Assembly (NCBI GenBank): GCA_030737835.1 | Contig: JAUJYN010000103.1 | Coordinates: 1-64,000, forward strand | From: Acorus gramineus | Taxonomy: Eukaryota > Streptophyta > Magnoliopsida > Acorales > Acoraceae | Direction of reading: 5' to 3' | DNA length: 64,000 nt | In this document: one piece after another, positions 1 through 13,487 of the stretch | Position numbering within the stretch: the stretch's first letter is position 1 | Layout: each line of letters opens with the position of its first letter | Notes under the pieces: model-generated | Told to the model about the DNA's origin: nothing | The model's input: only the letters and a program-made list of their open reading frames with translations | Database searches by the model: none | Translations under genes and position numbers: made by a program

Positions 1-563
1 AACTATTATCAAAAAAATTGAGTTTAAAAATGAGTTTGTAAAAAATTATCTAATCACATATTATGAAAAAAACTAATTTTTAATTATTTTTTATAAAAAT
101 ATATTTACAGCTTATAATTAAATTGTAATTTATTTTTATTTATTTTAATTTTTTAAAAACTGAATTGAATAAACTCAAAAACTTTTCCAACCTATTTTGA
201 GACTAATTTTAAATATTTGTAAATTCCTGATTGGATATTGATAAAGACTGTATTAGCACTCAATCAATCCAATCTCTTTTGCTACTCTTCTTTTCAATTC
301 AGTGCCTTCCGCCACGTTTGACTGAGTCGTCAAATCGGTTCTGATTCGCTTCTCTAACTCACTCATTAAAATATCCCCATTTTTTTTTAAAAAAAAAAAA
401 ACAGAGCAAAGACGAAACAATCAAAAGAGAGGAACAAAAAAAAAAAAAACCAACATTTCGAAAGAATCTCCAAAAACTGCAGATCAGAGTTTCCTCTTCT
501 TCTTTAGAGTTTCAGATTTTGTGAATTAGGGTTTAATTAGGGTTTTTGGGGGGAGGAGGAGAG
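1..563 (+). promoter_or_regulatory. Upstream region and 5' UTR of the ABCB6/20-type gene
   Basis: AT-rich up to about 240, then mixed sequence with A-runs near 389-450. A pyrimidine-rich stretch and two AGGGTTT-type words (about 528-546) precede the start codon at 564; such words are common in 5' leaders of plant housekeeping genes. No ATG lies between the AGGGTTT words and 564 except one at 546 that is in frame with the CDS. I see no convincing TATA box, so the transcription start is not assigned. Confidence 0.5.
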
Positions 564-3500
564 ATGATGATATCGAGGGGGCTCTTCGGGTGGTCTCCCC
601 CGCACATACAGCCGCTGACGCCGGTCTCGGAGGTCTCGGAGCCACCGGAGTCACCGTCGCCGTACTTGGACGCCAACGCGGATGCGACGAGGGCGGCCGC
701 GGCGGCGGCGGCGGAGGAGGAGGCGGAGATGGAGGAGGACGATGAGCAGGAGGACGCCGAGCCGCCGCCGGCTGCCGTGCCGTTCTCGAGGTTGTTCGCC
801 TGCGCCGACCGGATCGACTGGGCGCTCATGGCCGTTGGAGCGGTGGCTGCGGCGGCGCATGGAGCGGCGCTCGTTGTTTACCTTAACTACTTCGGGAAGG
901 TCGTCAACCTTCTCAGGTTGCACAGATTCGACGAGAAGGTGTTTGATGAGTTCAAGAAGGTGAGTGTGTCTCACTCGTTTTTTGTGGAAATTCCAGAGTT
1001 TTAATTGATCGATGTGGGTGTTGATTCTGAATTACACGGGGGAGTTTTTTCTGCTGCCCCAGAAATTTTCGATGTGTATTTGCTACAGTGGAGATAAGAA
1101 GATTTGATAATCTTTTTCACCATATATTTCCATTTTCTCCCAATTTATTGTGTTCAGTTGGGGAGCTGTTGTGGTCAGTTTAGATGTAATTGAATTCCCA
1201 AGTCATGGGAAGTTTGGTGTTTGGTGTGTATTTCTCTACTCTACTCGTTTGATTCTTTAAAACATGGTCTTTGTAGGCAAAAAATTGTTCTATGTAATTG
1301 GGAATGCTTGTTTAAATGTTTGTGTGTTCGTTGAATCCATAGCCTCTATTTTGAAGGTACTTTTGGGATTCTTGTTGTCCTTTTTTTAATCATCTTCTAC
1401 GCTTCAGAACTTCGAACTGAGTTATGTATGAATAGATAATTATTTGTTGATCTCAGGTTGCTATTGGACTTGGTTCCTTCATTCATGAATAAGAGTAGTT
1501 CACTTGGGATAGAACATGGATACAGAAATGTAAACTAAAATTCTTCAATGTGTTTGCGGACATTTATGGTGCTTGTCATACAATCTAGATTGGGAGAAAT
1601 AGGAAAGCCTCTGAAGATGAATCCAAACAAAGTACAATGGTAGGCTTTTTGTGGCGTTGGTTTTAATTGATCAGAGCATTTTATGATGTAATTAAATAGG
1701 AAGTTTAGAGAAAGTGTGATATGTGATGTAGGTTACTGGTGGTGTGGGGGTTGTTACTTGATTGATTTCATGGCTTCCATATGAGATTCTATATGAAGTT
1801 ATCAACTTAGACTTATTTCTAATAATAAAAATATGGTTGTAATGCCCACCTTTTATTCTGAAATTGAGTACATGTCTATGCTCTAATTATTAAGTAATTT
1901 GACGTCTATTCTAGAACACATTTAGCGTGGGTGATCTATCGAAGGCACTCTACATGAATTAACATAATTTTTGTTACAAGAAGCTGTATATCTTCTTTCC
2001 AGTATCTAGGAATTCTTCAGTCAGCCTTAGCTTCAGATGGACAATAATATGTCGATTTCATCATCCTAATCAAGATTGGAGGCATAATTGATATACTTTT
2101 GTTGTTTAGCTAATGAAGACATTTGACCTTTTAAATCAATTGATAAGGGACCATTGCTTGGAGAAATGGTAAAATATTCATGTTAACAGGATCCTGGGTT
2201 CGAGCCCTGAGAGTGGTTATTTTGTGTAAAAGATCATATCCTGTATCTCCCCTCCTAGGATCATGTTTTATGCGGGAATCAATGAAATAGTTGGCATATG
2301 GTAAACATGACATGAACAATGTTTTAAATCTTGTTATCGATAGCAGTGTCAGTTTTCTTGAACTGATGTGTGCCCTTCTTACTGATCATATGTCATTTGT
2401 GTCGATCAATATGGATCAGTTTTTTTTCTTCTGATTTGTTCTTGCATTACTAATGGAGGAAAATAGGAAAACATACATTTAAAAATTATATATTATGTAC
2501 ACTTATTGAGTTGATCAAGTTGAAACATTGGTGGTTATGAGTTTGTATAAGCTATAAGGTCTGATTTCATGTCTCTAAGCTTTGTACTCGTATCATTTAG
2601 AAATTTACTTACTGAGTGTTTTAAGCACTAGTTTGAAGTAAAACACACTTCTAGGGGTTTTTGAACATGAAGTTTTGTATCTGATGTTCCTGTTTTTTTT
2701 CCCCTGTCATTGGACAAGTGGTTTTCTGCTAATTACCATTGTCTTAGACTTCTCTTTAAGTAATTGAATACATCATATTAGACCTTGTGGAACCCTTTTT
2801 TAATGAATGGTAGAAACCCTACCACCTGAATTCAATATGAATAGAAAGGGGTACAGTTTTGAAACGGAAAACAAACGAGGCATTTCAGTATAAGAGAATA
2901 AATGACCCTAGAAATTAAAACAAAAGAAACATAAAGAGTGGACCTTGATGAACTTCTGCTAGTTTTCCTTTTTTCTCCTTGTAAAATGAGACTAATGGTA
3001 TCAATACCTGTAATTATAGTTACCGGTTTCTTTTTATATCAATTTGTTTTTAAATTTTCTATGAATTCCAGGTGCTCATATTCTTTTGTGATTGACTTGG
3101 TTTGCGCTTTTGCAGCACGCTTTGTACATTATCTATATTGCTTCAGGAGTTTTTGTGGCTGGATGGATAGGTAATATCATGCTGATGTTATTTCTTTTAT
3201 ATCATGGTATGCCAATTTTGTGAAGATAATCCATGTCTTCTAACTTGTGTGTTGATTTAATATGTTAAATAGAGGTCTCATGCTGGATTCTTACTGGAGA
3301 GAGGCAGACTGCAGTCATCCGGTCAAAGTATGTCCAAGTACTACTAAACCAGGACATGAGTTTTTTTGACACTTATGGGAACAACGGGGATATTGTGAGT
3401 CAAGTATTGAGCGATGTTCTACTCATTCAATCTGCTCTAAGTGAGAAAGTATGTTCCAGATTTATTAATTGCTACATGCAGTGGAAAATTCTTATTTAGT

Positions 3501-6500
3501 ACTCTTTGTGAATCTAATTAAATTTATATCCCATTGTGCTGTGGCTCACAGGTCGGGAACTACATCCATAACATGGCTACATTTTTCGGTGGTCTTATTA
3601 TTGGATTGATCAACTGCTGGCAGATTGCACTTCTAACTCTAGCCACTGGCCCTCTCATTGTTGCCGCAGGAGGTATATCAAATATATTTCTTCACAGACT
3701 TGCAGAAAACATCCAAGATGCATATGCTGAGGCAGCTAGCATAGCTGAGCAGGTGTCATTTCCTTCTTAGAACTTATTTCTGTTGCATTGTATTAGTTTC
3801 AGGATTCGATAAAATCACTCTGGTAACCATATATCATTTTTAAAGGTTTAAAGAATTTGCACATGTACTAGTGTATTGCATGATATTTTTGTTTCATAGA
3901 CTGGTTTGGTATGGGAATGTCTTGCATACAGTGCAGTGAATGAACAGTTGAATCAATATAACAATGCAAATTCTGATTCAACCATGTATCCAAAAGTTCA
4001 GATATTATCCAAACATATTAGAATCCAGTAATTTTTTTTTAATGTAGTTCAATGCTAGACAAAACCTGTAAATGTCTTTAGAGCTATCCTACAAAGCATG
4101 TTATGACCCTTCAAAGCAAAGTAAAATAAAACTGAAGTCAACAAACTATTGACCTCTTTGTTGATTAGTAATGAACTTCTCTTGATCTCGGAGGTCGAGC
4201 GAAGTGAATCAATTCAACTCCTAACTACCCTCGATCTAAGTGCCTCTTTCTTTTGTCATCACTTTGATTCTTCGCTGAACTCCACTAACTCGGGCACTTT
4301 GGTTTCATTCTTTGACATGGATCCCCACCCCAGACCTATTGTTTCTTCCAATATGTCCAACATCCTCATTGTTCTTAGAAATACAGAGCACCACCAGCTT
4401 TGAGTCTCTCTGAAGCATCACAAGAGAGCTATAGTCAATGCACCGCCCACTTCAAAAAAGGAGGTTTCAAAAAAAATAATAATAAGTAAATTAGAATTAA
4501 AAATTAAAAAAATCAATGCATTCCATGCATTCATTGGTGATGATTTTTAATTTAATTGTCTTTTAGTTTTGTTGAACAAGTTAAAGAGGTGTGAATGTTC
4601 TGATAAAAGAGGTTGTAAAAATTAGCATGGAATTGAGTTGATATTTTCATCTTTGCAGGCCATCTGTTACATCAGGACTATGTATGCATTCACAAATGAG
4701 ACATTGGCAAAATATTCTTATGCAACGTCACTTCAAGCGACACTGAGATATGGAATAATGATAAGTCTTGTACAAGGCCTTGGACTTGGATTTACATATG
4801 GACTTGCTATATGTTCATGTGCTTTGCAACTTTGGGTTGGAAGGTTCCTTGTTTCACGTGGAAAAGCCAATGGTGGTGAAATTATAACAGCTATCTTTGC
4901 TGTGATCTTGAGTGGCCTGTAAGTATCCTCTTTTCCTTTCTCTTTTCCAATACTTTTACAATTCTATTGTGCTTGATGCAACATATATATTGTTTATAGG
5001 GGACTGAATCAAGCTGCAACTAACTTCTATTCCTTTGAGCAAGGGAGGATTGCCGCTTACAGACTATATGAGATGATAAGCCGTTCAACATCTGCTGTTA
5101 ATCAAGACGGAAATACTTTACCCTCGGTGCAAGGAAACATCGAGTTTCGTAATGTTTATTTTAGCTACTTATCTCGTCCAGAAATCCCAATTTTAAGTGG
5201 GTTTTTCTTGACAGTTCCTGCAAGAAAAACTGTAGCGCTTGTTGGAAGGAATGGCTCAGGCAAAAGCAGTATAATCCCTCTTATGGAGCGCTTTTATGAT
5301 CCTACATTAGGTATGATGATTGTTGTCTCTACCATTGGTATATAAACAAAAAGGTTCTTTTGTGTGTGTGTGTTATGATGTAAAGTTGAATCTTAAAGGA
5401 TTTTTGCATGTTGTTTTTTTCCTGAGGGCAGGGGAAGTCCTCTTGGATGGAGAAAATATTAAAAGCTTGAAACTTGAGTGGTTAAGAAGCCAAATAGGAC
5501 TGGTCACCCAGGAACCTGCCTTGCTGAGTTTAAGCATCAGGGAAAACATAGCTTATGGTCGTTCTGCAACTTTTGATCAGATTGAAGAGGCTGCCAAAAC
5601 AGCTCATGCTCATACATTTATCAGTTCTCTCAATAAAGGATATGAAACACAGGTGGATGCATGGAAAACTTGAACTCTGGGAGCATTGCTTATTTTCTTG
5701 AGTTGGTATTTATTGCATGTATACATTTCAGGTGGGTAGGGCTGGTTTAGCACTGACTGAAGAACAGAAGATAAAACTCTCCGTGGCTCGGGCAGTGCTT
5801 TCAAATCCGTCTATTCTTCTTCTTGATGAGGTCACAGGTGGCCTTGACTTTGTGGCAGAAAGGGCTGTCCAGCGGGCTCTTGATGTCCTTATGTTGGGGA
5901 GGTCCACTATAATAATTGCCAGGCGCCTTAGCCTTATTAGGAATGCAGATTATATAGCTGTGATGGAAGAGGGTCAACTTGTGGAAATGGGTACGCATGA
6001 TGAATTATTAATTCAGGATGCGCTATATGCTGAACTTCTTAGGTGTGAAGAAGCTGCAAAGCTTCCAAAGAGGTAAGTTGAGTGTGCAAGTTTGGCTGTC
6101 ATGTATCTACAGCGATACGATATGTTAAGATGCTTTTGTTTATTTTGCTTGATATAATTTTGTGAACTAATCTGGAAAGGCTACTCTCTCTTGCATTCGC
6201 GTTATTTACATTGCTATTTATCTACACATCCCCATTTTTTGTGGAGTCTCTTTCTTGCCAATCCAAAGCTTTTGGGATTTTTTTTTTGGTTGACTGAAAC
6301 AAAGCTTTTGGGATTTTTTTTTTTGGTTGACTGAAACAAAGTTTTTGGGAAATTGCCTATGTTTATTTTAATTTTGTAATTACTCTTGCAGTTGGAGATG
6401 TGTAAAAGCAATTTTTTTAGCTTCCTAGGATTAATTGCCAGAAGTATAGGTACCTGGAATCGATTGACGATTCAGCATGTCTCTTGAGAACTTGCCATGT

Positions 6501-9500
6501 TGCACCCTAAACATCACAGTGCAATTATTTTTTTTATTTTCTGAAAATTGGGCAAAGATGAGGGAATTTGGGCTATTTCGTTCTAAATATGGTGTAAAAC
6601 TGGGGATATGTTCCCTTATTTATTTCTTTCAAAATCTGGGTAGGAATCATGCTTATTTATAGATAATATAATATTATATTAAATTTTAGTATGTAATGAA
6701 ACAATTAAATTATATAGTATGCAATTAGTGTAATTTTACATTTGATGTGGTTTCCATGATCCAAATCTAGCATGCACCCTTTTCAATAATGAATTTAAGC
6801 ACTTTGTAGACTAGCAGTAATAAAAATAATGATCTCAAGACAAGCATGATTTTTTTACATGGAAAATCTCTTAGGGGAAAAAATATTACATGAGTCAGTC
6901 TAGAAATCAAATCTACTAGAAGAAATAAAAACTGCACCCCTACCCCTAATGCTACAGCTCCAACACTATCTAGTTCAACTCAAACCTTGCTTGTTATATC
7001 CTTGTCTCAGTACTGCATTGCCTCCATGCTCAAACCTCCCTCGAATTTTCAATATCATGGTGATTCTGACAGGTGCATCTCGAATCATGTTGGGAAAATA
7101 AAATTTGGTGAAAAAATTCTAGTTCCTGGTTTTAAATGGGAATAAAAAAATACCTAGGAAATTAGGAATAAATCTAGATTTTCAACTCAAATGCTAATAA
7201 GCTCATCTCTAAGTATACTAGAAAAACCAATTCTTTTATAGACCTATAAAGAAAAAAAAATATTATCACAAACTTATATTTAATTGTAACTGCAAAAAAA
7301 CTATCGGAAGTATCCATGACCGTCCAAGCAATTTAAGAAAATTTACACATATAAAACCACTTGAAATCATCGATTTGTGAATTTTCCTAGGCTCAAGGCA
7401 TCCGGATGAAATGTGTCCTTTCAAGATGTTTTTGTCAATTCACCCGAAGTTCAAGAAAGCCTTTCAAAGACACATATTGTGAATTTTGTTTAATCCAGAC
7501 TGTTTGGTCGGTCATCAGGATGCTTTATTCTGAAATGTGCATACCAATTTGAAAAAGTTGTTTTAAAAATCCTTTTAGAATTTGAATATCTTTTAAGTAA
7601 AACGCTTAGGAATCAATTTGCTTAGGAATCAATTGATTGTCTTGATTGCTAAATATTCTCTTTTTTTTATAAGGAAAATGGGTGACCACCACTTGAGATT
7701 TACTAAAATAAGACGAAGCTCCCATATGAGGGGGGTGTAAAACTGAACCTCCAGGGCAAAATGACAAAAAAACCCAGTGTTGCAGTGTATGGGGGATTGA
7801 AATATATGCCCAAGGCATTTGTCAAGGGTTTTATATTAATTTCAACAATACAAAATATCAAAACTTAAGATTTTCTCTTCTTCAATCTTCGCTTATCTAC
7901 ACATGGTTGCACATGCAGGTCCACTGAATTTTTCTCAATGTAACTGGCCGGGTTTCTAAAAATTGTCATTTGTTCCTGAGTTGTCCTTTGATTGAATTTC
8001 TTTGATATTTCCTTATGTTTTGTTGTTGCTGCATGTCTTAAGTTTGTAGCAGATCAGTCATTCAAGTATCATCTGTCTCTATCTGGTATTTCTATCTTAT
8101 TGATCACTTTATTAAAAGATTGACAATGCTTATTCTTTCTTTTTTCAGAACTCCAATTAGGGATTATAAGGAGACCGCATCTTTTCAGATTGAAAAGGAA
8201 TCATCAGCAAGTCATGTTTTCCAAGAACCATCTTCACCTAAGATGGCTAAATCACCCTCTCTTCAGAGAATGCCTGCTGTCCATGCCATTCGGCATCCAG
8301 ATGCTAATTTTAATTCACATGATTCCCCAAAGATTCAGAGCCCTCCTTCTGAGCAGATGTTGGAAAACGGGACACCTTCAGATACTTCAGATAGAGTACC
8401 ACCCATTAAGAGACAGGATAGTTTTGAAATGAGGCTGCCGGAATTGCCCAAAATCGATGTCCATTCTCTGCGTCACCCAACATCAAATTCCTCAGACCCT
8501 GAATCCCCTGTATCACCACTTTTAACATCTGATCCTAAAAATGAGCGTTCTCATTCAAAGACTTTTAGCCGCCCCCTTAATCAATTTGATGATATGCCAA
8601 TCAGACAACATGATACGAAGGATTCTCTGTGTCAGAAGCCTCCATCCTTCTGGAGACTTGCTGAGCTTAGCTTTGCTGAGTGGCTTTATGCTCTTCTAGG
8701 TAGCATCGGTGCAGCTATTTTTGGTTCCTTCAATCCTCTTCTTGCTTATATCCTTGCACTTATAGTGACAACATACTATAGAGCTGACAGTCATGAGCGA
8801 CGACATGATGTGAACAAATGGTGCTTAATCATTGCATGCATGGGTATTGTTACAGTTGTTGCTAATTTCTTGCAGCATTTCTATTTTGGTATAATGGGAG
8901 AAAAAATGACCGAGCGAGTGAGGAGAATGATGTTCTCAGGTTGTTAACATTCTATATTCAAGTTATCCTTATGCTTAAGAAAACATTTTATGGCTTTAAA
9001 GTAACCCATTTTTGTGCCATGCAGCAATTTTGAGAAATGAAGTTGGTTGGTTTGACGAAGAGGAGAACAGTGCTGACACTTTGTCCATGCGTCTGGCAAA
9101 TGATGCAACTTTTGTTAGGGCCGCTTTCAGCAATCGTCTTTCTATATTTATCCAGGACACAGCAGCAGTTGTTGTTGCTGTTCTTATTGGAATGCTGCTT
9201 GGGTGGAGAGTGGCACTTGTAGCTCTGGCTACTCTACCAGTTCTCACAGTATCTGCGGTCGCTCAGGTTAGACAACCTCATGATAAAGCCCAACTTCAAT
9301 AAGTGATTTTCCCCTATCTGATATTTTGTTCACCATCAACCACCATAATGCATCACCTTCTTTGCCAAGGAGTGACATTTTGTAGTTTATTATCTGACAA
9401 TCGATCCATACTCCATCCATGGTTTTCAAGTGGGTTGCGGATTATTATTCGACATGCATGGACCAACGTTCAATGATTTTTAAATGTGACAATGTTGATT

Positions 9501-11324
9501 CAGGAGAGAGAAATTATCATGAGGCCCATTCGTCTAGGTCTTGTCTTTCTCTGACTCCATGCTGTTGAATCACTGACTATATGTGTTTCTGGCCTTCTGA
9601 CTCTAGATCTATGGTTTGCCATGCTTCAAGGAAATGACATCCCCAGACTCCATAGGAGCATAATTGCCCAACCTCTAGAACTTAAAATCGTTCCATTATT
9701 TACAGCCAGCTGAGTCAATTAAAAAAAAAAAATTAAGGTGCTGGCTTATTGATGATTAATACCTAATAGAAGTATAGAACATGTGGTTTGTTCATTATGT
9801 TGACTATATTATTCTTCCATCTTGTTAATGTCAAACACTGACCAACATGATTGTTCCGGTCAGATCGTCCTAGATGCTGTGAAGTTTTATAGACTAAATT
9901 ACAGGAGTCCAGTCCACATCCAGAAAGTTACTACTCTTGAATTGGTCGTCTAATGGTTTGCATTTTTGTTGTAGTAGTAATATTTTTTGAATGACATCAA
10001 ATGTTAAAATAAAATTGCCAATGAAGAAATGATTGTGACAGGTGAACGTAATTGTTATTCTAAAGTTCTAACTATGATCAATTTTCTTCTTTAGAAAATG
10101 TGGCTTGCTGGGTTCTCAAGGGGCATCCAGGAGATGCATAGGAAGGCCTCTCTAGTCCTCGAGGATGCGGTACGAAACATATACACCGTTGTTGCTTTCT
10201 GCGCAGGAAACAAGGTGATGGAGCTGTACAGATTGCAACTTGGCAAGATATACAAGCAGAGTGTCATCCACGGAGTGGCTATTGGTTTTGCCTTTGGCCT
10301 CTCGCAATTTCTTCTCTTTGCCTGCAATGCTCTCCTTTTGTGGTACACTGCTGTATCCATAAAGCATAATCATCTGGACCTCCTCACTGCCCTAAAGGAG
10401 TACATGGTCTTCTCTTTTGCAACCTTTGCGCTAGTGGAGCCATTCGGCCTTGCACCCTACATTCTCAAGAGACGGAAGTCGCTCAACTCAGTATTTGAAA
10501 TAATTGACCGTGTCCCCAAAATTGACCCAGATGACAATTCCGGCCTAAAACCTCCTAATGTCTATGGAAGCATTGAGCTGAAGAACATCGACTTTTGCTA
10601 CCCAACTCGTCCTGAGGTGATGGTTTTAAGCAATTTCAGTCTCAAAGTCAATGGCGGGCAGACCGTAGCAGTTGTGGGTGTCTCAGGATCTGGGAAAAGC
10701 ACGATCATTGGTCTGATAGAGAGGTTTTATGATCCAGTTGCGGGCCAGGCTTTACTGGATGGCCGAGACTTGAAATCCTACAATCTCCGATGGCTGAGAA
10801 ACCACTTGGGGCTGGTGCAGCAGGAGCCTGTAATATTCTCAACCACGATAAGGGAGAATATCATATACGCGAGGCATAATGCATCAGATGCCGAGATAAA
10901 AGAGGCAGCTAGGATCGCAAATGCCCACCACTTCATCAGTAGCTTGCCTCACGGTTACGACACACATGTAGGTATGAGGGGGGTTGATCTGACGCCAGGG
11001 CAGAAGCAGAGGATCGCCATTGCACGGGTCATCTTGAAAAATGCACCTATATTATTGCTTGATGAGGCGAGCTCTGCGATTGAGTCAGAGTCGAGTCGAG
11101 TAGTTCAGGAAGCCCTTGATACGCTGATCATGGGAAATAAGACGACCATTCTCATTGCTCACAGAGCGGCAATGATGAGGCACGTCGACAATATTGTGGT
11201 CCTTAATGGGGGTCGAATTGTTGAGCAGGGAACACATGATTCGTTGGCGGCGATGAATGGTTTGTACGTCCAGTTGATGCAGCCTCACTTTGGGAAGGGT
11301 TTCCGGCAACATCGGCTTGTTTAA
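564..11324 (+). CDS. ABCB20: ABC transporter B family, ABCB6/ABCB20 type (full-size P-glycoprotein)
   Basis: Exons: 564-959, 3116-3170, 3273-3448, 3552-3752, 4659-4918, 5000-5310, 5432-5652, 5732-6072, 8149-8939, 9025-9266, 10095-11324; all phases agree and give 1407 aa. The N-terminus MMISRGLFGWSPPHIQPLTP identifies the ABCB6/20 subgroup, so I start at 564 rather than the in-frame ATG at 546. Order: acidic Ala/Glu-rich N-tail, TMD1, NBD1 (Walker A GRNGSGKSS near residue 445, Walker B ILLLDEV), a long Ser/Pro-rich linker in exon 9, TMD2, NBD2 (GVSGSGKST near 1192, LTPGQ, ILLLDEA, AHR). NBD1 is degenerate: the signature reads LTEEQ and the H-loop reads ARRLS. Arabidopsis relatives are plasma-membrane transporters linked to auxin export; the substrate here is inferred. 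Intron 1 (2.16 kb) and intron 8 (2.08 kb) are the largest. ABCB6 and ABCB20 cannot be told apart, so the symbol is for the pair. Confidence 0.96.
2130..2305 (+). repeat. tRNA-derived SINE-like sequence in ABCB intron 1
   Basis: A near-perfect RNA polymerase III B box, GGTTCGAGCC, lies at 2197-2206 inside intron 1, with a weak A-box-like stretch about 30 bases upstream. There is no clear poly(A) tail or target-site duplication, so this may be an old SINE or a tRNA-like relic rather than a tRNA gene; no cloverleaf could be drawn. Confidence 0.35.
6263..6351. repeat. Two-copy tandem repeat (about 43-bp unit) in ABCB intron 8
   Basis: The unit AAAGCTTTTGGGATTTTTT followed by TTGGTTGACTGAAAC occurs twice head to tail with only a T-run length difference, and a third partial copy starts with CAAAGTTTTTGGG. 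It lies inside the 2.08-kb intron 8 (6073-8148). The rest of that intron is AT-rich and shows no coding signal. Confidence 0.75.
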
Positions 11325-13487
11325 GCGCAGGTTGTTTTGGGGGGCTTATGTACATTATCATGGTTTTCATGATCACATTCACTTTGGCCTAACTTTTCTG
11401 GGTCATCGGAGATGCATATAAAGCCAGGAATTCTAGATTATGTGTAATTCTTTTGCTCACTGGAGCGATGAGGGATGGCCGCGGGAAGGGGTGGAGAAGG
11501 GATTGGAACAATATTTATTTGGGGATGTGGTGGTGGTTCACATTGTGAAGCTGTAGAATGAAAAGTAGGGAAAAAAGAGTGGGTTTGAGAATAGAATTAA
11601 ATGCCAAGACAGTGTTGTGATGTATTCTTTTGGAGGCAGATGTCTCTCTCTTTGCAAGAGGGGCTTCAGTCTCCATTGCCTATTTAATTTGTGTAATCAA
11701 AAAATGGTGTAGCTGCTGTTTGATAAAGAGAAATGGTGTGTCTTTTTTCGATGCCTGCTGCTTCAACTTCTTGCATTTCTGTGCTTGCTTCTCAGGTAAG
11801 TTGGGCAAGTTTCGACCTCACAATGAGTGTTTTCTGATGAAAATGTGGGTATGAGTTTTGATCCCCTTAGATGACTTTTTTCACTAGTTTCTGTGACACC
11901 ATACATGGTCTAGAACGTTATAACTATGTTTAGATAAGATTAGCATCACCTCTCATGGTAATAACGAGGGGCTAGATTAGTTTATGTCAATGGATTAAGG
12001 TAATATTTGAAAATAAGTTTGGAAATATTTGGAAACGAATTTGAAAAAGAGCTTTTCATTTGAAGTAGCTTTTCAAAACAGATTTTTATGAAGCATACTT
12101 ATGTTAATTTTCTGAAAAGCTATTTTAATAACTAAAAGATGTTCCACCACATGCGCCTAGTGGTTGCAGAGTGAGGACCACTATATCGGGCTCGTCTTCT
12201 CTCTAGTTAGATACCTCTTCTAACCAGGACGGGGGCAATGGCACATGCCTTCTGGGCTCTTTTGTTTTTTCTTTCTTCTTTTTGGGTTTTTTCTTTTCGT
12301 CTTTCAATTCTCTTATTTCCCAGGTTTTCGATTTATACTACGAATTCAGTTAATGAAATTATGGTAACAATATCTATCATTTAAAAAAAAAACGATGCTC
12401 GATTCTATTTTGCTTTATTCGAAAGTTGAATTGCAGGGAACATTTGAAAACAATTGAATTAAATATCATTCATGCCATAATAGAATTTTCAAAAGCTATC
12501 TAAACTCATTTTCAAACTTCACTTTAAAACAACTTTTGAAAATAACTTTCACTGAAAACTGTGTTTTTTCCTTCTTGAAAAGCTAAGACTGCGAGTGAAA
12601 ATAGCTTCCACTAAAAACTGTTCTTTTTCTTCTTGAAAAGCAAAGACAGCTAGTGATTGGAAACAAACTGGAATAAGTATGATTCTTGTGAGCTAGTGAT
12701 TGGAAACAGACTGGAATAAGTATGATTCTTGTGAAAGACCATATATTTCCAAGAGCTACCCGAACATGTTTTCAAATATTGTCTTAAGATTAAAAATAAA
12801 CTTTTTCCATGGCATTTAAAAAAAATCACTCTCAAGCATTATTATACATAGTTTTTTGTAGTCTTAGTTCCAATCCTATATATTTTAATAGCATCATGTT
12901 TACATTACTAAAGTATATGCCTCATTTAAAAAATTTGTAGTTTATAAACTTTCATCTTCAATTACCTAATGCGAACGAAACAACAAAAGATGATTTTCTT
13001 ATTATACTATGAGAATAAAAAAAACAACAAAAAAAAAAAACTCTTATTCTATATGGATTGATGCCTCTTACCAGTTAAGGCCAGTTTTGTAACTCTGGTT
13101 TAAAAAGAAAATTCATTCTTCCTAAGAATTCAATTCGGTTAAATTCCTTATGAAAATTTTTGTTTAAGATGTTTAGGAATGAACAAAAGAATGAAGAATT
13201 TGAAATACAATTTTTTTGGGTGTTAAGATAGAAGGAGAACAAGAATAAATGCCACACCAACCGTTAGCTAGTTGGGAGAGCAGCAATTTAAACACACACA
13301 CACACATATATATAGTAGATCAATTATACCAGATGGAACGGACACCATTTGAATAAAGAGCCAAAGTCTCTTTGTCCCAACTTTTATGACATGCAATTGA
13401 GGCTTATCGCCTTGATGAAAAAACAAGCTACTCAAATACATATATACGTATGCATACATACACATAAAACTCAATGCAATGCAATTC
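11325..13487. other. Convergent intergenic region between ABCB and PNSL1
   Basis: Holds the 3' UTRs of both tail-to-tail genes. At about 12652-12738 a 44-bp unit with AGCTAGTGATTGGAAAC is tandemly duplicated. Low-complexity words such as TTTCTTCTTGAAAAGC recur around 12540-12650. No ORF here looks like a real gene. Confidence 0.6.

Noticed and set aside
533-974. Long minus-strand and alternate-frame ORFs over ABCB exon 1 (Ser/Ala-rich and Arg-rich)
   Set aside because: They are shadows of a GCC/GAG-repeat-rich coding exon; only the MMISRGLFGW frame matches a known family.
4149-4403. 84-aa ORF in ABCB intron 4
   Set aside because: It lies wholly within an intron with good splice sites, and no family is recognisable.
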